64,000 nucleotides of DNA from Thermodesulfobacteriaceae bacterium UBA6232 (GCA_002441555.1 DJWK01000036.1:45707-109706); one strand, 5' to 3'. Shown: positions 43,597-53,387, numbered from the stretch's first letter. Notes: generated by a model not told the origin, from the sequence alone. Translations and numbers: made by a program.

Positions 43597-43734
43597 AAAC
43601 TCCTCCAAAAATTATTTATCATTTTACATCTTAGATCTTATCTTTAAAAAATCAATATAAAAGGGGCTTTTGAAAATGTTATTTTTGTATGCTCTTTCTC
43701 ATTTAGCCCTTATAAAATCTTGAAGATTATACTC

Positions 43735-44676
43735 TTAAGAAGATTTGCAGCCGTTTTTTAAAGCTAAGTCAAGTAATTTTTGAATAAGCTCTTTAAAGGA
43801 GTATCCTGCTACTTTGGCAGCAAGAGGTAAAAGGCTTGTTTCAGTCATTCCCGGTATGGTATTGGTCTCAAGAACATATATTTCATTATCTTTTAAAATC
43901 ATATCAGTTCGGCTATAATGCCTTAAATAAAGGGCTCTATGAGCTTTTAAGCCATAGTCCTGGGCTTTTCTGGTTATTTCTTCTGATAAATTGGCAGGGC
44001 ATATTTCTTCTGCCATACCAGGAGTATATTTAGTGTGGTAATCAAAGAATTTGGCTTTGGGAAGAATTTCAACCACAGGAAGGGGTTTTTCATCAAGAAT
44101 ACCAACAGTTAGTTCTCTACCTTTAATATATTCCTCAATAAGAATCTCTTCATCAAACTCAAAGGCCTTCTCAACAGCCTCTTTTAATATAGCTTCTTCC
44201 TCAACCAATGTAAGTCCTACACTTGAACCCTGAGTTGCTGGTTTTACAATCAGAGGATAACCGAGGGTTTGGGCAACTTTATGGATGTTTTTAAAAGGAG
44301 CAATTTTTCTAAATAAGAAGCCCTTTGGCACAGGAAGGCCTGCCTTTTGATAAAGAAACTTAGATAAACCTTTATGCATGGCAAGGGCACTTCCAAGAAC
44401 TCTTGCTCCCTGATAGGGAAGCCCTATCATTTCAAGAAACCCCTGGAGAGTTCCATCCTCTCCACCAGGACCGTGCACGCAAAGAAAGGCAACATCAAAT
44501 TCCTTTGCTCTTTGAACAAGCTTCGGTAAATCATATGCAGGATCGAAAAACTCAACTTTATGGCCCAAATCCATTAAAGCCTGTTTTACAGCTTTTGCTC
44601 CTTTAAGGGAAACTTCTCTCTCCGATGATGTCCCGCCAGCAAGTAGTGCAACTCTCAAGACACCTTTTGAGGACAT
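43735..44676 (-). CDS. ddl: D-alanine-D-alanine ligase
   Basis: This 313-residue ATP-grasp enzyme makes the D-Ala-D-Ala end of peptidoglycan precursors. Signature segments: AGGTSSEREVSL, CVHGPGGEDGTLQGFLEM, KPATQGSSVGLTLV and YVLETNTIPGMTETSLLP. Its start overlaps the HD-domain gene by 74 nt. A 126-bp gap downstream holds the short palindrome AATCTTGAAGATT (43719-43731). Confidence 0.93.
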   Translation of the reverse strand: MSSKGVLRVALLAGGTSSEREVSLKGAKAVKQALMDLGHKVEFFDPAYDLPKLVQRAKEFDVAFLCVHGPGGEDGTLQGFLEMIGLPYQGARVLGSALAMHKGLSKFLYQKAGLPVPKGFLFRKIAPFKNIHKVAQTLGYPLIVKPATQGSSVGLTLVEEEAILKEAVEKAFEFDEEILIEEYIKGRELTVGILDEKPLPVVEILPKAKFFDYHTKYTPGMAEEICPANLSEEITRKAQDYGLKAHRALYLRHYSRTDMILKDNEIYVLETNTIPGMTETSLLPLAAKVAGYSFKELIQKLLDLALKNGCKSS

Positions 44677-45229
44677 CTTTAACCTCCTTTATTTCATTCA
44701 AAAGAAGAAAATCTTCAGGCCTTATTTTAAGGTTTTTAAAGAGCCTTTTTTCAAGAAGAAGGGTCATTTCCTCAAGAAGGGTCATCCTGATAAGGGATTT
44801 AAGAGTTCTTCCGTATCTTTCTCGAAGATCCTTAAAGCGCTCTTTAAGAGTAACGATTTCATCATGTTTCACTCTCTTGTCTGCATAAAAAACAATTTCT
44901 TCCTCTGAAATGGGTGCTCCTGGCTTAGGTGCCTTAAAAAAAATATGAGCATAAATAATTTCTCCTGCTCTTTCAAAACCAAGATTTTTCATTAATTTAT
45001 ATCCAGAAAGGGCATGATTCATACCTGTTTTAATACTTTCCATTTTTTTTATATCATGAAGTAAGGCAGCACAAGTAAGAAGATTTAAATCAATAGGTTC
45101 CCCCCTTTCTTTCAAAAAACACCCAAGAAAAAGAGCAATCAAGGCCACTTTTTCTGAATGGCGAATTATATGTTCAGGCACTTCTTCTTTTCTTAAAAGC
45201 TCATAAGCCAGATCAAGGGTTAGTTCCAT
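44603..45229 (-). CDS. HD-domain phosphohydrolase-like protein
   Basis: The protein has 208 residues. The HD pattern is visible: His in IIRHSEKVALIA, HD in CAALLHDIKKM, and a later His/Asp (MNHALSGYKLM; VFYADKRVKHDE). This matches small metal-dependent HD proteins acting on nucleotides or RNA. ATG 45229 (MELTLDLAYELL) is chosen because GAGGT lies 9 nt upstream. It overlaps cdsA and ddl at its two ends. The C-terminal Cys-rich tail (RCLESCTTCWRD) lies in the overlap with ddl. Confidence 0.8.
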   Translation of the reverse strand: MELTLDLAYELLRKEEVPEHIIRHSEKVALIALFLGCFLKERGEPIDLNLLTCAALLHDIKKMESIKTGMNHALSGYKLMKNLGFERAGEIIYAHIFFKAPKPGAPISEEEIVFYADKRVKHDEIVTLKERFKDLRERYGRTLKSLIRMTLLEEMTLLLEKRLFKNLKIRPEDFLLLNEIKEVKDVLKRCLESCTTCWRDIIGERSFP

Positions 45230-46010
45230 AATGAAATACCTCAAGTAAAAAAAGAAAAACCGGTGAAGCAAAAAGAACCCCATCTATTCTATCAAGAAGA
45301 CCGCCATGCCCAGGAATTAAAGCCCCTGAATCTTTCTTCCCTACCGCTCTTTTAACCGCTGATTCAAAGAGATCACCAAGCACCCCAAATAAAGATAATA
45401 TTGTTGAGATAAAAACTGTTGTTTTTAAATCCCAAAAATAAAAGTAATTATTTAAAAGAAATCCTATTAAATTTGCTAAAACTATTCCACCAAAAAAGCC
45501 TTCCCAGGTCTTTTTGGGAGATAATTTTGGAACAAAATGCCTTCTTCCCAAAAATTTCCCAGTTAAATAAGCCCCTGAATCGTTGGCAAAAACTACAGAA
45601 AAAAAGAAAATGGTAAGTTCTCTTGGATATTCAAAGGGAAAAGTTTTAAAAGGAAAAAAGCCAATAAAAAGATAAAAAATCCCTAATACAAAAGGGAAAA
45701 ATCTCTGTAAAAAAAATTTTGAATCAAAGGTGAATATAAAAGGGAAAAAGGCCATAAAAAAAATAATAACAAAAAGATAAAAAAAATATATTTTAAAAGA
45801 AATAATAAACCCCATGTATAACAAAAGCAAACCCCAGACAAAATAAGTTCTTTCGAAATCAAAAAGCTTAGACCACTCAAACCAAGCTATAAAAACACAT
45901 ATAAGAATTAAAAAATTTATTAAAAAATGGTTCCCTTTAAGAATAAGAAAGACCAATAAAGGGAAAAGAATTAATGCAGAAAGAACTCTTTTCAAAAACT
46001 CAAAATTCAT
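45213..46010 (-). CDS. cdsA: CdsA, phosphatidate cytidylyltransferase
   Basis: This 265-residue multi-pass inner membrane enzyme makes CDP-diacylglycerol from phosphatidate and CTP. The C-terminal signature runs from LSPKKTWEGFFGG to KDSGALIPGHGGLLDRIDG, with the metal-binding Asp in ANDSGAYL. About seven hydrophobic segments are visible. It overlaps uppS by 11 nt, the usual neighbour. Confidence 0.93.
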   Translation of the reverse strand: MNFEFLKRVLSALILFPLLVFLILKGNHFLINFLILICVFIAWFEWSKLFDFERTYFVWGLLLLYMGFIISFKIYFFYLFVIIFFMAFFPFIFTFDSKFFLQRFFPFVLGIFYLFIGFFPFKTFPFEYPRELTIFFFSVVFANDSGAYLTGKFLGRRHFVPKLSPKKTWEGFFGGIVLANLIGFLLNNYFYFWDLKTTVFISTILSLFGVLGDLFESAVKRAVGKKDSGALIPGHGGLLDRIDGVLFASPVFLFLLEVFHYGTNP

Positions 46011-46743
46011 ATATTTTCCCGAAGCGTCTCTCTCGCCTTTGATAAGAAAGAAGGGCTTGAAGATATTCTTCTTCGGTAAAATCAGGCCAGAGTGTTTCTG
46101 TGAAGTAAAACTCTGTATAAGCCAGTTGATAAAGTAAAAAATTAGAAATTCTTAACTCCCCACTTGTTCTTATTAACAAATCAGGATCTGGAAGTTCTGG
46201 AAAGTAAAAAAAATTTTTAAAAAGTTTTTCATCTATCTCATGGGATTGGATTCTTCCATTTTCTATTTCCTTTGCAATAAATTTAACAGCCCTTAAAATC
46301 TCTGCTCTTCCGCTATAACTTAAAGCCAAAACAAGGGTCATTTTATTAAACTTTTCTGTTTCTCGCTCAACTCTTTCTATGAGTTTTGTTAGGTCCTCTG
46401 GAAAATCCTCCCTGTCCCCAATAATTTTAAGTCTTATTTCCTTTTCAATCATAAGAGGCAGTTCCTTTTGGAGATATTCCTTTAAAAGGGAAAGAAGAGT
46501 ATCAACTTCTTCTTTTGGTCTTTGCCAGTTTTCTTTAGAGAAGGCAAAAAGGGTTAAGTAAGGAATATTTAAATTTCTTGATTTGATAATTATTGACCTT
46601 GCGGTTTCAACACCCTTTTTGTGACCAAAGACACGGGGAAGGCCTTGTCTTTTAGCCCATCTGCCGTTACCATCCATAATAATGGCCACATGGCGGGGAA
46701 GTTTTTCTGGATCCAATTTCTGCTCATATTGGGAAAAAGACAT
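46000..46743 (-). CDS. uppS: Undecaprenyl diphosphate synthase
   Basis: The protein has 247 residues. This cis-prenyltransferase builds the C55 lipid carrier of the cell wall from FPP and IPP. Signature: HVAIIMDGNGRWAKRQG at the N-terminus (catalytic Asp), SKENWQRP, and the C-terminal PDLLIRTSGELRISNFLLYQLAYTEF region. It sits 2 nt after frr in the conserved rpsB-tsf-pyrH-frr-uppS-cdsA block. Confidence 0.95.
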   Translation of the reverse strand: MSFSQYEQKLDPEKLPRHVAIIMDGNGRWAKRQGLPRVFGHKKGVETARSIIIKSRNLNIPYLTLFAFSKENWQRPKEEVDTLLSLLKEYLQKELPLMIEKEIRLKIIGDREDFPEDLTKLIERVERETEKFNKMTLVLALSYSGRAEILRAVKFIAKEIENGRIQSHEIDEKLFKNFFYFPELPDPDLLIRTSGELRISNFLLYQLAYTEFYFTETLWPDFTEEEYLQALLSYQRRERRFGKIYEF

Positions 46744-46745
46744 TC

Positions 46746-47300
46746 TTAGGGAGTGAGAATTTCCTTTTCTTTTTCCTCAAGAAGTTTATCAATGGATTTT
46801 ATAAATTCATCATGAATTTTCTGCACTTCCTTTTCAAGTCTTTGATAATCGTCTTCGGAAATTTCTTTATTTTTCTTTGCAGTTTTAAATTTTTCAAGGA
46901 TCTCTCTTCTCAGATTTCTTATAGCTATTCTTGCTTCTTCTGCAAATTTATGAGCAACCTTTATTAATTCTTTTCTTCTCTCCTCAGTAAGCGGAGGAAG
47001 AACAAGTTTAATGGTTTTTCCATCACTTGTTGGATTGATACCCAGGTCTGATTTTTGAATGGCCTTCTCTATTTCCTTTGTTAAATTTGGATCCCAGGGC
47101 TGAATTATAAGCATTTTTCCTTCAACTACATTAACTGTTGCCACCTGAGTTATAGGAAGTTTCTGACCATAACAATCCACTTTTATACCCTCAAGAAGGC
47201 TTACAGAGGCTCGGGAAGTTCTTATATGTGCAAGCTCTTCCTTAAAGGCCTTTACACTTTTTTGCATTTTCTTTTTTAGGTCCTCAAGGGCTTCCTTCAT
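46746..47300 (-). CDS. frr: Ribosome recycling factor
   Basis: This 184-residue factor splits post-termination ribosomes together with EF-G. Hallmarks are LAHIRTSRASVSLLEGIKVD, IQPWDPNLTKEIEKAI and the helical C-terminus with EEARIAIRNLRREI. Length is standard (about 185). It follows pyrH after 11 nt. Confidence 0.96.
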   Translation of the reverse strand: MKEALEDLKKKMQKSVKAFKEELAHIRTSRASVSLLEGIKVDCYGQKLPITQVATVNVVEGKMLIIQPWDPNLTKEIEKAIQKSDLGINPTSDGKTIKLVLPPLTEERRKELIKVAHKFAEEARIAIRNLRREILEKFKTAKKNKEISEDDYQRLEKEVQKIHDEFIKSIDKLLEEKEKEILTP

Positions 47301-47311
47301 GGCCTTACCTC

Positions 47312-48034
47312 CTAATTCTTAATGAGGGTCCCTACCCTTTCACCAAAAAGTGCCTTTTTTATATTATTACTTTCAAAAAGATTAAAGACAAGAATGGGAA
47401 GATTGTGATCTCTTGCAAGTGAAAAGGCCGTTGAATCCATAACCTTGAGGTTTCTTCTAATAACTTCATTAAAAGAAATTTCTTCAAATTTTTGGGCATC
47501 TGAATAAAGCATGGGATCTTTATCATAAACACCGTCCACTTTTGTTGCTTTAAAGAGAACTTCACATCCTAATTCCAGTGCCCTAAGGGTTGCTGCAGTA
47601 TCAGTGGTAAAAAAGGGATTTCCGGTTCCACAGGCTAGAATAAGAATTCTTCCCTTTTCTAAATGTCTTATGGCTTTCTCCCGAATATAAGGCTCGGCAA
47701 CCTCAATAACTTCAAGGGCTGACATGGTTCTTACTGGAAGGCCTTCCCTTTCAAGGACATCCTGAAGGGCAAGGGCATTAATTAGAGTAGCAAGCATACC
47801 CATATAGTCTGCCCTTGCTCTATTAAGACCTTCTCTTTCTCCAGCAACCCCTCTGAATATATTTCCTCCACCTATAACAATAGCAAGCTCAACTCCCAAT
47901 TCATGAGCTTCTCTGAGGTCTTGGGCTATTTTTTTTAAAAATTGATGATCAATGCCGAACTCTTTTTTACCTAAAAGGGCCTCTCCAGATAACTTAAGCA
48001 AAATCCTTTTATATTTCAGTTCCCCTTCACTCAA
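47312..48034 (-). CDS. pyrH: Uridylate kinase
   Basis: The protein has 240 residues. It phosphorylates UMP with ATP and is allosterically controlled by GTP and UTP in most bacteria. The amino-acid-kinase fold signatures are [23 protein letters not shown] and [17 protein letters not shown], with [13 protein letters not shown]. It is 2 nt from tsf. Confidence 0.96.
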   Translation of the reverse strand: MSEGELKYKRILLKLSGEALLGKKEFGIDHQFLKKIAQDLREAHELGVELAIVIGGGNIFRGVAGEREGLNRARADYMGMLATLINALALQDVLEREGLPVRTMSALEVIEVAEPYIREKAIRHLEKGRILILACGTGNPFFTTDTAATLRALELGCEVLFKATKVDGVYDKDPMLYSDAQKFEEISFNEVIRRNLKVMDSTAFSLARDHNLPILVFNLFESNNIKKALFGERVGTLIKN

Positions 48035-48036
48035 AG

Positions 48037-48633
48037 CTATTCACCTATCTGGAATCTGGCAAATCTTCTTATAACTATCTTTTCACCAGTTTTGGCAATA
48101 AGCTCATTTAAAAGATCCTGAATAGTTATTTCCGGATTTTTAATATAGGGCTGTTCTAAAAGAACGGTTTCTTTATAGAATTTTTCAAGCTTTCCTTCAA
48201 GAATTTTGGGAATTACGTTTTCAGGCTTCCCCTGCTCACGCAGTTGCTCTTCATAAAGTTTTTTCTCCCTTTCAAGAATGTCCTGAGGCATCTCTTCACG
48301 GCTTACACAAATTGGATTAGTTGCTGCAATCTGCATGGCCACATTATGGGCAAATTCCTGAAATTCTGAGGTTCTTGCCACAAAATCGGTTTCGCAGTTT
48401 ACCTCAACAAGTACACCAATCTTTTTATTGGCGTGAATGTAAGCTTCAATAATACCTTCCTTGGCCTCTTTTCCTGCTCTTTTAGCTGCAATAGCCAACC
48501 CTTTTTTCCTTAAAATGTCAATGGCCTTCTCTATATCGCCATCTGCCTCCTCAAGGGCTTTTTTGCAATCACTAAATCCTGCAGCAGTTCTCTCTCTCAA
48601 TTGTTTTATAAGATCAAGGGATATCTTAGACAT
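48037..48633 (-). CDS. tsf: Elongation factor Ts, short form
   Basis: This 198-residue EF-Ts is the nucleotide exchange factor of EF-Tu. The N-terminal signature is [25 protein letters not shown], followed by the NCETDFVAR motif. The length matches the short (Thermus-like) class, with one core subdomain fewer than E. coli EF-Ts (about 280). It lies 22 nt after rpsB. Confidence 0.95.
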   Translation of the reverse strand: MSKISLDLIKQLRERTAAGFSDCKKALEEADGDIEKAIDILRKKGLAIAAKRAGKEAKEGIIEAYIHANKKIGVLVEVNCETDFVARTSEFQEFAHNVAMQIAATNPICVSREEMPQDILEREKKLYEEQLREQGKPENVIPKILEGKLEKFYKETVLLEQPYIKNPEITIQDLLNELIAKTGEKIVIRRFARFQIGE

Positions 48634-48655
48634 CTTTTCCTCCTTATGCCTTAAA

Positions 48656-49507
48656 TTATTCTTTCTCTAAAAGTTTTTCTGCTTCTTCCTCAAATTTGGC
48701 CTCTTTTTCTTCCTCGGCAAGAATTTCCTCTAAGATTTCTTCAGCCTTTTTCTCCTCCGAGGCTTTAAGCATCTCTTCTTCAAGGCTTACCTCTTTATCC
48801 GATAAAGCCATCATTTTTTCTCTGTATATTTCTTGACCCTCAATACAGGCATCAGCAATTTTAGAAGTAATAAGCTTGACAGCCCTTATAGCATCATCAT
48901 TCCCAGGAATGATATAATCTATAAGATCGGGATCGCAATTGGTATCAACAATTGCGACAATGGGAATCCCAAGCTTTTTTGCCTCTTTAACTGCTATTTC
49001 TTCATAAACAGGATCAACGATATAAACTGCCTGAGGAAGACTTTCCATATTTTTAATTCCAGCAAGGTTTCTTTCAAGCTTGGCTTTAAGTCTTTCAAGT
49101 TTGAGCCTTTCTTTCTTCAGAAATCTATCAATAGTTCCATCTTCAAACCAGGATTCAATTCTTTTAAGTTTTTCCACACTTTGCCTTATTGTGCGAAAGT
49201 TGGTAAGGGTTCCACCAAGCCAGCGAAAATTAACATAGGGCATTCCACATCTTTCAGCCTCTTCCTTGATAGCATCCTGAGCCTGCTTTTTGGTTCCTAC
49301 AAAAAGAACTTTTCCTCCTTCAGCAGTGACATTTACCACAAATTCATAAGCAATCTCAAAATACTTCAAGGTTTGTTGAAGATCAATAATGTGAATTCCA
49401 TTTCTTTCGCCAAAAATAAAGGGCTTCATTTTGGGATTCCATCTGCGGGTCTGATGCCCAAAATGAACCCCTGCTTCAAGAAGCTGCTTCATGGTAATGT
49501 GACTCAT
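48656..49507 (-). CDS. rpsB: 30S ribosomal protein S2
   Basis: The protein has 283 residues: [22 protein letters not shown] at the N-terminus and [29 protein letters not shown] in the core. A C-terminal extension of about 50 residues rich in Glu and Lys ([19 protein letters not shown]) goes beyond the E. coli length (241). The ribosome binding site AAGGAGGAG is strong. A structured leader lies just upstream. Confidence 0.97.
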   Translation of the reverse strand: MSHITMKQLLEAGVHFGHQTRRWNPKMKPFIFGERNGIHIIDLQQTLKYFEIAYEFVVNVTAEGGKVLFVGTKKQAQDAIKEEAERCGMPYVNFRWLGGTLTNFRTIRQSVEKLKRIESWFEDGTIDRFLKKERLKLERLKAKLERNLAGIKNMESLPQAVYIVDPVYEEIAVKEAKKLGIPIVAIVDTNCDPDLIDYIIPGNDDAIRAVKLITSKIADACIEGQEIYREKMMALSDKEVSLEEEMLKASEEKKAEEILEEILAEEEKEAKFEEEAEKLLEKE

Positions 49508-49540
49508 TTCTCCTTCTCCTCCTTCTGGGTTTTTATCTTC

Positions 49541-49599
49541 CGTCTAAGGTGGACTAAAACCGCACCTCCCATGTAAGGAGGCACCCTTGCCCTTAGACG
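49541..49599 (-). ncRNA. Structured rpsB mRNA leader (candidate cis-regulatory RNA)
   Basis: In the 111-bp rpmA-rpsB gap, a 9-bp perfect inverted repeat CGTCTAAGG/CCTTAGACG (49541-49549 and 49591-49599) closes a domain with an inner CCTCC/GGAGG helix (49565-49569 and 49577-49581). No U-tract follows on the minus strand, so it is not an ordinary terminator. A protein-binding leader controlling rpsB-tsf is likely, since S2 autoregulates in other bacteria. It ends about 33 nt before the rpsB start. Known leader classes were not matched. Confidence 0.5.
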
Positions 49600-49618
49600 T
49601 GCTTATTTTTCAAAATAT

Positions 49619-49873
49619 TTAAGAAACAGGATATACGCTTACGACCTTTCTTCCGTGTCTTGTTTCAAATTTAACCACACCGTCAATTTTGGCAAAAATG
49701 GTGTAATCCTTCCCAAGGCCCACATTAAACCCAGGATGGAATTTAGTTCCCCTCTGCCTCACAATAATTTCTCCGGCTTTTACGTATTGGCCTCCAAATC
49801 TTTTAACACCTAAACGCTTTGATTCTGAATCTCTTCCGTTTCTCGAGGATCCTCCAGCCTTTTTATGCGCCAT
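49619..49873 (-). CDS. rpmA: 50S ribosomal protein L27
   Basis: The protein has 84 residues and begins [20 protein letters not shown], the L27 signature whose N-terminal arm reaches the peptidyl transferase centre. No N-terminal extension needing cleavage is present. It lies 10 nt after rplU. Confidence 0.97.
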   Translation of the reverse strand: MAHKKAGGSSRNGRDSESKRLGVKRFGGQYVKAGEIIVRQRGTKFHPGFNVGLGKDYTIFAKIDGVVKFETRHGRKVVSVYPVS

Positions 49874-49883
49874 ATATCCCCCC

Positions 49884-50195
49884 CTATACTTTTATTTCCT
49901 TTATTTCAATAGTTGTAAAATGTTGTCTGTGTCCCTTTTTCCTTTTATAGCCCTTTTTGGGCTTCTTTTTAAAAACTATAATTTTTGGGCTTCTTCCCTG
50001 TTCTATAATTTCTGCAGTAACAACCGCTGAATCAATAAAGGGAGTGCCGATTTTTAGATCTTCTCCACTATTAACCAATAAAACCTCTTTAATCTCCACA
50101 AGTTCACCCGGATTTCCTTCAATTTTTTCAACTTTTAAACGATCTCCAGGTTTTACTACATATTGTTTTCCACCTGTTTTAATTACCGCAAACAC
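49884..50195 (-). CDS. rplU: 50S ribosomal protein L21
   Basis: The protein has 103 residues, starting [23 protein letters not shown] and ending with a basic [19 protein letters not shown] region, as in L21. The start is GTG 50195 with a strong ribosome binding site (AAGGGGGAGG). It is the first gene of rplU-rpmA and probably of the rpsB-cdsA block. Confidence 0.96.
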   Translation of the reverse strand: MFAVIKTGGKQYVVKPGDRLKVEKIEGNPGELVEIKEVLLVNSGEDLKIGTPFIDSAVVTAEIIEQGRSPKIIVFKKKPKKGYKRKKGHRQHFTTIEIKEIKV

Positions 50196-50225
50196 AATAT
50201 CCTCCCCCTTAAAAGTTTTTCCCTA

Positions 50226-50253
50226 AAAATATAGCAATTTTCAGGATTGTCAA
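50226..50253 (-). promoter_or_regulatory. Promoter of rplU
   Basis: On the minus strand TTGACA (50248-50253) and TATTTT (50226-50231) have a 16-nt spacer, about 30 nt before GTG 50195. The perfect -35 is one of the clearest in the window. Confidence 0.6.
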
Positions 50254-50439
50254 GCACAAAAAGAACTATTTGAAAAAAGCTCTTCAATGGTGCGAAAAAG
50301 GGCAAGACACACATTGCCTGCCAAAAAGCACAACCCAAAGGTTATAGCTGCTTTATTAAGTTATAATAAAACTTATGAAAAAGGAGGCCAAAAAGTAAGA
50401 AAGTTTTTTAAATTTCGATTTTTAGTTTATATTAAAACT

Positions 50440-50928
50440 ATGGACTATAGGTGGCTTCCACCAAGTTCAAGACATAAACCACTCTGGGAGGGAAAAATGA
50501 TTGAAAAAATTGAACTTGAAAATGGTCTTATTCTTGAAATCTGGGATTACTCTCGTAAAATTGCAGGTGATCGCTGGCTTGTCGGTTTCCTTGCTCAGGT
50601 AAGCGTCATACCCTCAAGAGAGGACTTTTCAAATGAATTCTATTATGAGTATTTTCTGCAAAACACTGATGGAAAACTCTATTACCGTTACCACAAAGAA
50701 CGCACCTTCGTTCCGGAAAAAGATGTCCCTGAGATTTACAAAACCATAAAAGAAAACTTTTTAAAAGCTGTTCTTCCTTATATATCAAGACCTAATTTCA
50801 AAGAAAACTTAATAAAAACCGAGGTTGCCCTCTTTGAAAAGAAAACAGACTGGGAATTAATGATAAAACAAAAAGAAAAAGAAGAGGAAGAACTTGAAAA
50901 AGAATGGGCAGATAAAAAATATTTTTAA
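50440..50928 (+). CDS. Hypothetical conserved-looking protein
   Basis: The protein has 162 residues from ATG 50440: LENGLILEIWDYSRKIAGDRWLVGFLAQV, then KLYYRYHKERTFVPE and a highly charged C-terminal helix (KEKEEEELEKEW). I do not assign a family. It is a soluble mixed alpha/beta protein without signal peptide. The frame stays open upstream to ATG 50287, but that part lacks protein-like character and a TATATT (50428-50433) ends 6 nt before ATG 50440, so a leaderless start there is preferred. A second TATAAT lies at 50362-50367. Confidence 0.7.
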   Translation: MDYRWLPPSSRHKPLWEGKMIEKIELENGLILEIWDYSRKIAGDRWLVGFLAQVSVIPSREDFSNEFYYEYFLQNTDGKLYYRYHKERTFVPEKDVPEIYKTIKENFLKAVLPYISRPNFKENLIKTEVALFEKKTDWELMIKQKEKEEEELEKEWADKKYF

Positions 50929-50940
50929 TAACTTGAAAGG

Positions 50941-51774
50941 TTAATAGGTAGAATTGGTGGTATTGTCATTTAAGCTTGGTTTTTCTTCCTTAAAAGATTT
51001 TGACTCATCGGTTTCGGTTTGATTTGCCTTTTCCACAATATCAGTTTTTTCTTCACTCTCTAATTCTCGTTCATATTCCTCCTTAATTACTCCTCTTTTT
51101 TTCATAATGAAATAGATTAACCGAGAACGTTTCTCTATATAAGGGGAATTCGAAAGAGGATTATACTTTAAAGGGTTAGGCAATACTGCTGCCAGTCTTG
51201 CAACCTCCCAAGGAGTTAGAGTTGAAGCTGGTTTGTGATAATAAAATCTTGAAGCGGCCTCAATGCCAAAAATCCCGGGTCCCCATTCAGCAATGTTGAG
51301 ATAAATTTCAAGGATACGCCTTTTACTTAAGGTTTTCTCAAGACGATACGCTAATATGGCTTCCTGAATCTTTCTTATAGGATTTTTTGAAGGGCTTAGA
51401 AAAAGATTTTTTGCCGTTTGCTGAGTTATAGTGCTTCCACCATATTTTATTTTTCCTTCTTTTAAGTTCTTTTCAAGAGCCTTTTGAATGGCTTCAAGAT
51501 CAAAACCTGAATGTCTATAAAATTTATCATCTTCTGCTATAAGAACAGCCTTTATAAGATAAGGTGAGATTCTTTTAAGGGGAACCCAGCTTTGTTTAAT
51601 TTTTATCTTCTTTCCTTCTTTTTCCCATTGTTTTAAACGATATTTCATCATAGCTGTGATTTTTGGATTTTCCTTTTTAAGATGCTCAAGGGGTATTAAA
51701 AGGGGATAAAGAAAAACATATCCTCCAAACAAGACGAAGAGCAAAATCAAAATCTTTTTTATTTTCTTAAACAT
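50941..51774 (-). CDS. mtgA: Monofunctional peptidoglycan glycosyltransferase
   Basis: The protein has 277 residues. The N-terminal membrane anchor (about 5-25) is followed by a GT51 domain with AEDDKFYRHSGFD (catalytic Glu), GGSTITQQTAKNLFL and KRRILEIYLNIAEWGPG. It polymerises lipid II into glycan strands outside the inner membrane. No transpeptidase domain follows. The last roughly 50 residues are an acidic, Asn/Thr-rich tail absent from E. coli MtgA. Confidence 0.93.
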   Translation of the reverse strand: MFKKIKKILILLFVLFGGYVFLYPLLIPLEHLKKENPKITAMMKYRLKQWEKEGKKIKIKQSWVPLKRISPYLIKAVLIAEDDKFYRHSGFDLEAIQKALEKNLKEGKIKYGGSTITQQTAKNLFLSPSKNPIRKIQEAILAYRLEKTLSKRRILEIYLNIAEWGPGIFGIEAASRFYYHKPASTLTPWEVARLAAVLPNPLKYNPLSNSPYIEKRSRLIYFIMKKRGVIKEEYERELESEEKTDIVEKANQTETDESKSFKEEKPSLNDNTTNSTY

Positions 51775-51983
51775 TCCACTTAACCTGCTACAAAAATTTT
51801 TAAAATTTTATAAATATAGTACGGTGCTTTAAATTTTAAATTCTCATCTCTCGCATGGAGTTCTGACAAATTTAATTTGCTTTTTATATAAATAAACCGT
51901 TAAGTGAATAACAACAGAGGAAAAAAATTTTTTAAATTTATTAGGTTCCTTTTATTTCCCATGATAAAGAAATTTATAAAATA

Positions 51984-53372
51984 ATGATTATATTAAAATT
52001 AAAAAACTTTCAAAAAGGAGAAACAGCTATAATAAAAAAGGAGTTGATAGAAGTTTTATTAGATAAAGGTTGGATAAATAAGGCTTTAAAGGGGGTAAGC
52101 TTCCTTGGAGAAAAAGAAAAAACAGAACTTCTTGAGAAAATATTTGATAAATGCATTGAGAAAGGATTATTATCCAAGGCAAAAACTATTTTAAATCTTC
52201 TTCCTGAATTAAAAAAGAAAGAAGGGTTAGAAAGGATTTATCAGAGATATATTGATATGGGATTGATTGATGAGGCTGAAAATTTAGCTAAAGCACTTAA
52301 TAAAGAATTAAATGAGGAAGAATTGGTAAGGAGTTTAGTTAAATGCCTTGAAGAGGGATGGCTTCCTAAAGTTAAAAAAATTTTGGACCTACTTCCAGAA
52401 GCCAAAAGGGAAGAATTAATGGATGAAATTTTAATCCATTTAGATTGGGTGGAAAAACTAATAAGAAAGGCTGTAGAAGAAGAATGGATTTTTGAATTAA
52501 AAGAAATGGCGAGATTACTTCCCGAAAAGAAAGAAAAACTCTGGTTAAAAAATCTTTTAACTTCCACTAACTGGTTGGATGTGGCTTTAGAAAAAAGTTT
52601 TGATGAATATTTTATTCATAAAATAAGAAAAGGTGTTGAACTTCTCCCTGAACTTGAAAAAACACACGGGTTAGAAAGGATAATAAACAAGTGTCTTGAA
52701 ATGGGGTGGATTCTTCAGGCTAAAAAGACAGCAGAGCTTTTCCCTGAACCTAAGAGAAGCGAAAATTTAGAAAAAATACTTGAAAAATGTCTCGAAAAAG
52801 GCTGGATTCATAAAGCTGTTGATATAGCGGAAATGTTCTCAGAGTCAGAAAGTACAAACAAATTGGAATATATTCTTAACAAATGTGTAATGGAAGGATG
52901 GATTTTTGAAGCAGAAGAGGTTGCTTACACTCTTCAAAGAGAATTGTCTTCTGAAGAATTGGAAAGAATGCTTGAAAAATGTATAGAAAGTGGATGGTTT
53001 GACGAAGCACAAGCAATAACAAAAATAATGGGAAGAGAATTAACGGTTGAGGAAAAAGGAAAAATATTAATAAGCTGCGTTGAGGGAGGTTGGTTTTACA
53101 AGGCCAAAAAACTTATAAATTCTCTTATAGAAGCAGAAAGGACTGAGGATTTAGAAAAGGTGTTAATAAAATGTGCAGAAAACGGATGGATCTTAGAGGT
53201 TAAAAAAATTGCCGATCTTTTACCTGAACCTAAAAGAAGTGAAGAATTAGAAAAGGCGCTGATCTCATGTCTTAAAAAAGGAGATGCCTTTATTCAAGCT
53301 AAAGAGATAGCCAAGCTTCTCCCAGAACCACTAAAAACGCAATACCTGGAAACTTTAAAAGAACCAGAATAA
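51984..53372 (+). CDS. Tandem-repeat alpha-helical solenoid protein
   Basis: The protein has 462 residues and no signal peptide. It is built from about 14 copies of a 32-36-residue alpha-alpha repeat with consensus LExxLxKCLExGWIxxAKxxAxLLPEPKR. Examples are KCLEMGWILQAKKTAELFP, KCLEKGWIHKAVDIAEMF and KCVMEGWIFEAEEVAYTL. The repeat resembles TPR/PPR-class hairpins but with an invariant-looking Gly-Trp turn that I do not match to a named family. Many Cys recur at one repeat position. A scaffold or binding function is inference. The ferritin-like gene starts 15 nt downstream. A promoter-like pair (CTGACA, TATAAA near 51865-51893) precedes it. Confidence 0.75.
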   Translation: MIILKLKNFQKGETAIIKKELIEVLLDKGWINKALKGVSFLGEKEKTELLEKIFDKCIEKGLLSKAKTILNLLPELKKKEGLERIYQRYIDMGLIDEAENLAKALNKELNEEELVRSLVKCLEEGWLPKVKKILDLLPEAKREELMDEILIHLDWVEKLIRKAVEEEWIFELKEMARLLPEKKEKLWLKNLLTSTNWLDVALEKSFDEYFIHKIRKGVELLPELEKTHGLERIINKCLEMGWILQAKKTAELFPEPKRSENLEKILEKCLEKGWIHKAVDIAEMFSESESTNKLEYILNKCVMEGWIFEAEEVAYTLQRELSSEELERMLEKCIESGWFDEAQAITKIMGRELTVEEKGKILISCVEGGWFYKAKKLINSLIEAERTEDLEKVLIKCAENGWILEVKKIADLLPEPKRSEELEKALISCLKKGDAFIQAKEIAKLLPEPLKTQYLETLKEPE

Positions 53373-53387
53373 AATGGAGGTGAAACC

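Noticed and set aside
50374..50397. Seven-codon minicistron ATGAAAAAGGAGGCC... after TATAAT
   Set aside because: It is too short to support as a gene, and an AGGAGG inside an AT-rich leader is easily fortuitous.
50287..50439. Longer start (ATG 50287) for the hypothetical gene at 50440
   Set aside because: The added 51 residues look non-protein-like, two -10 boxes (50362-50367, 50428-50433) lie inside this stretch, and there is no ribosome binding site for ATG 50287.
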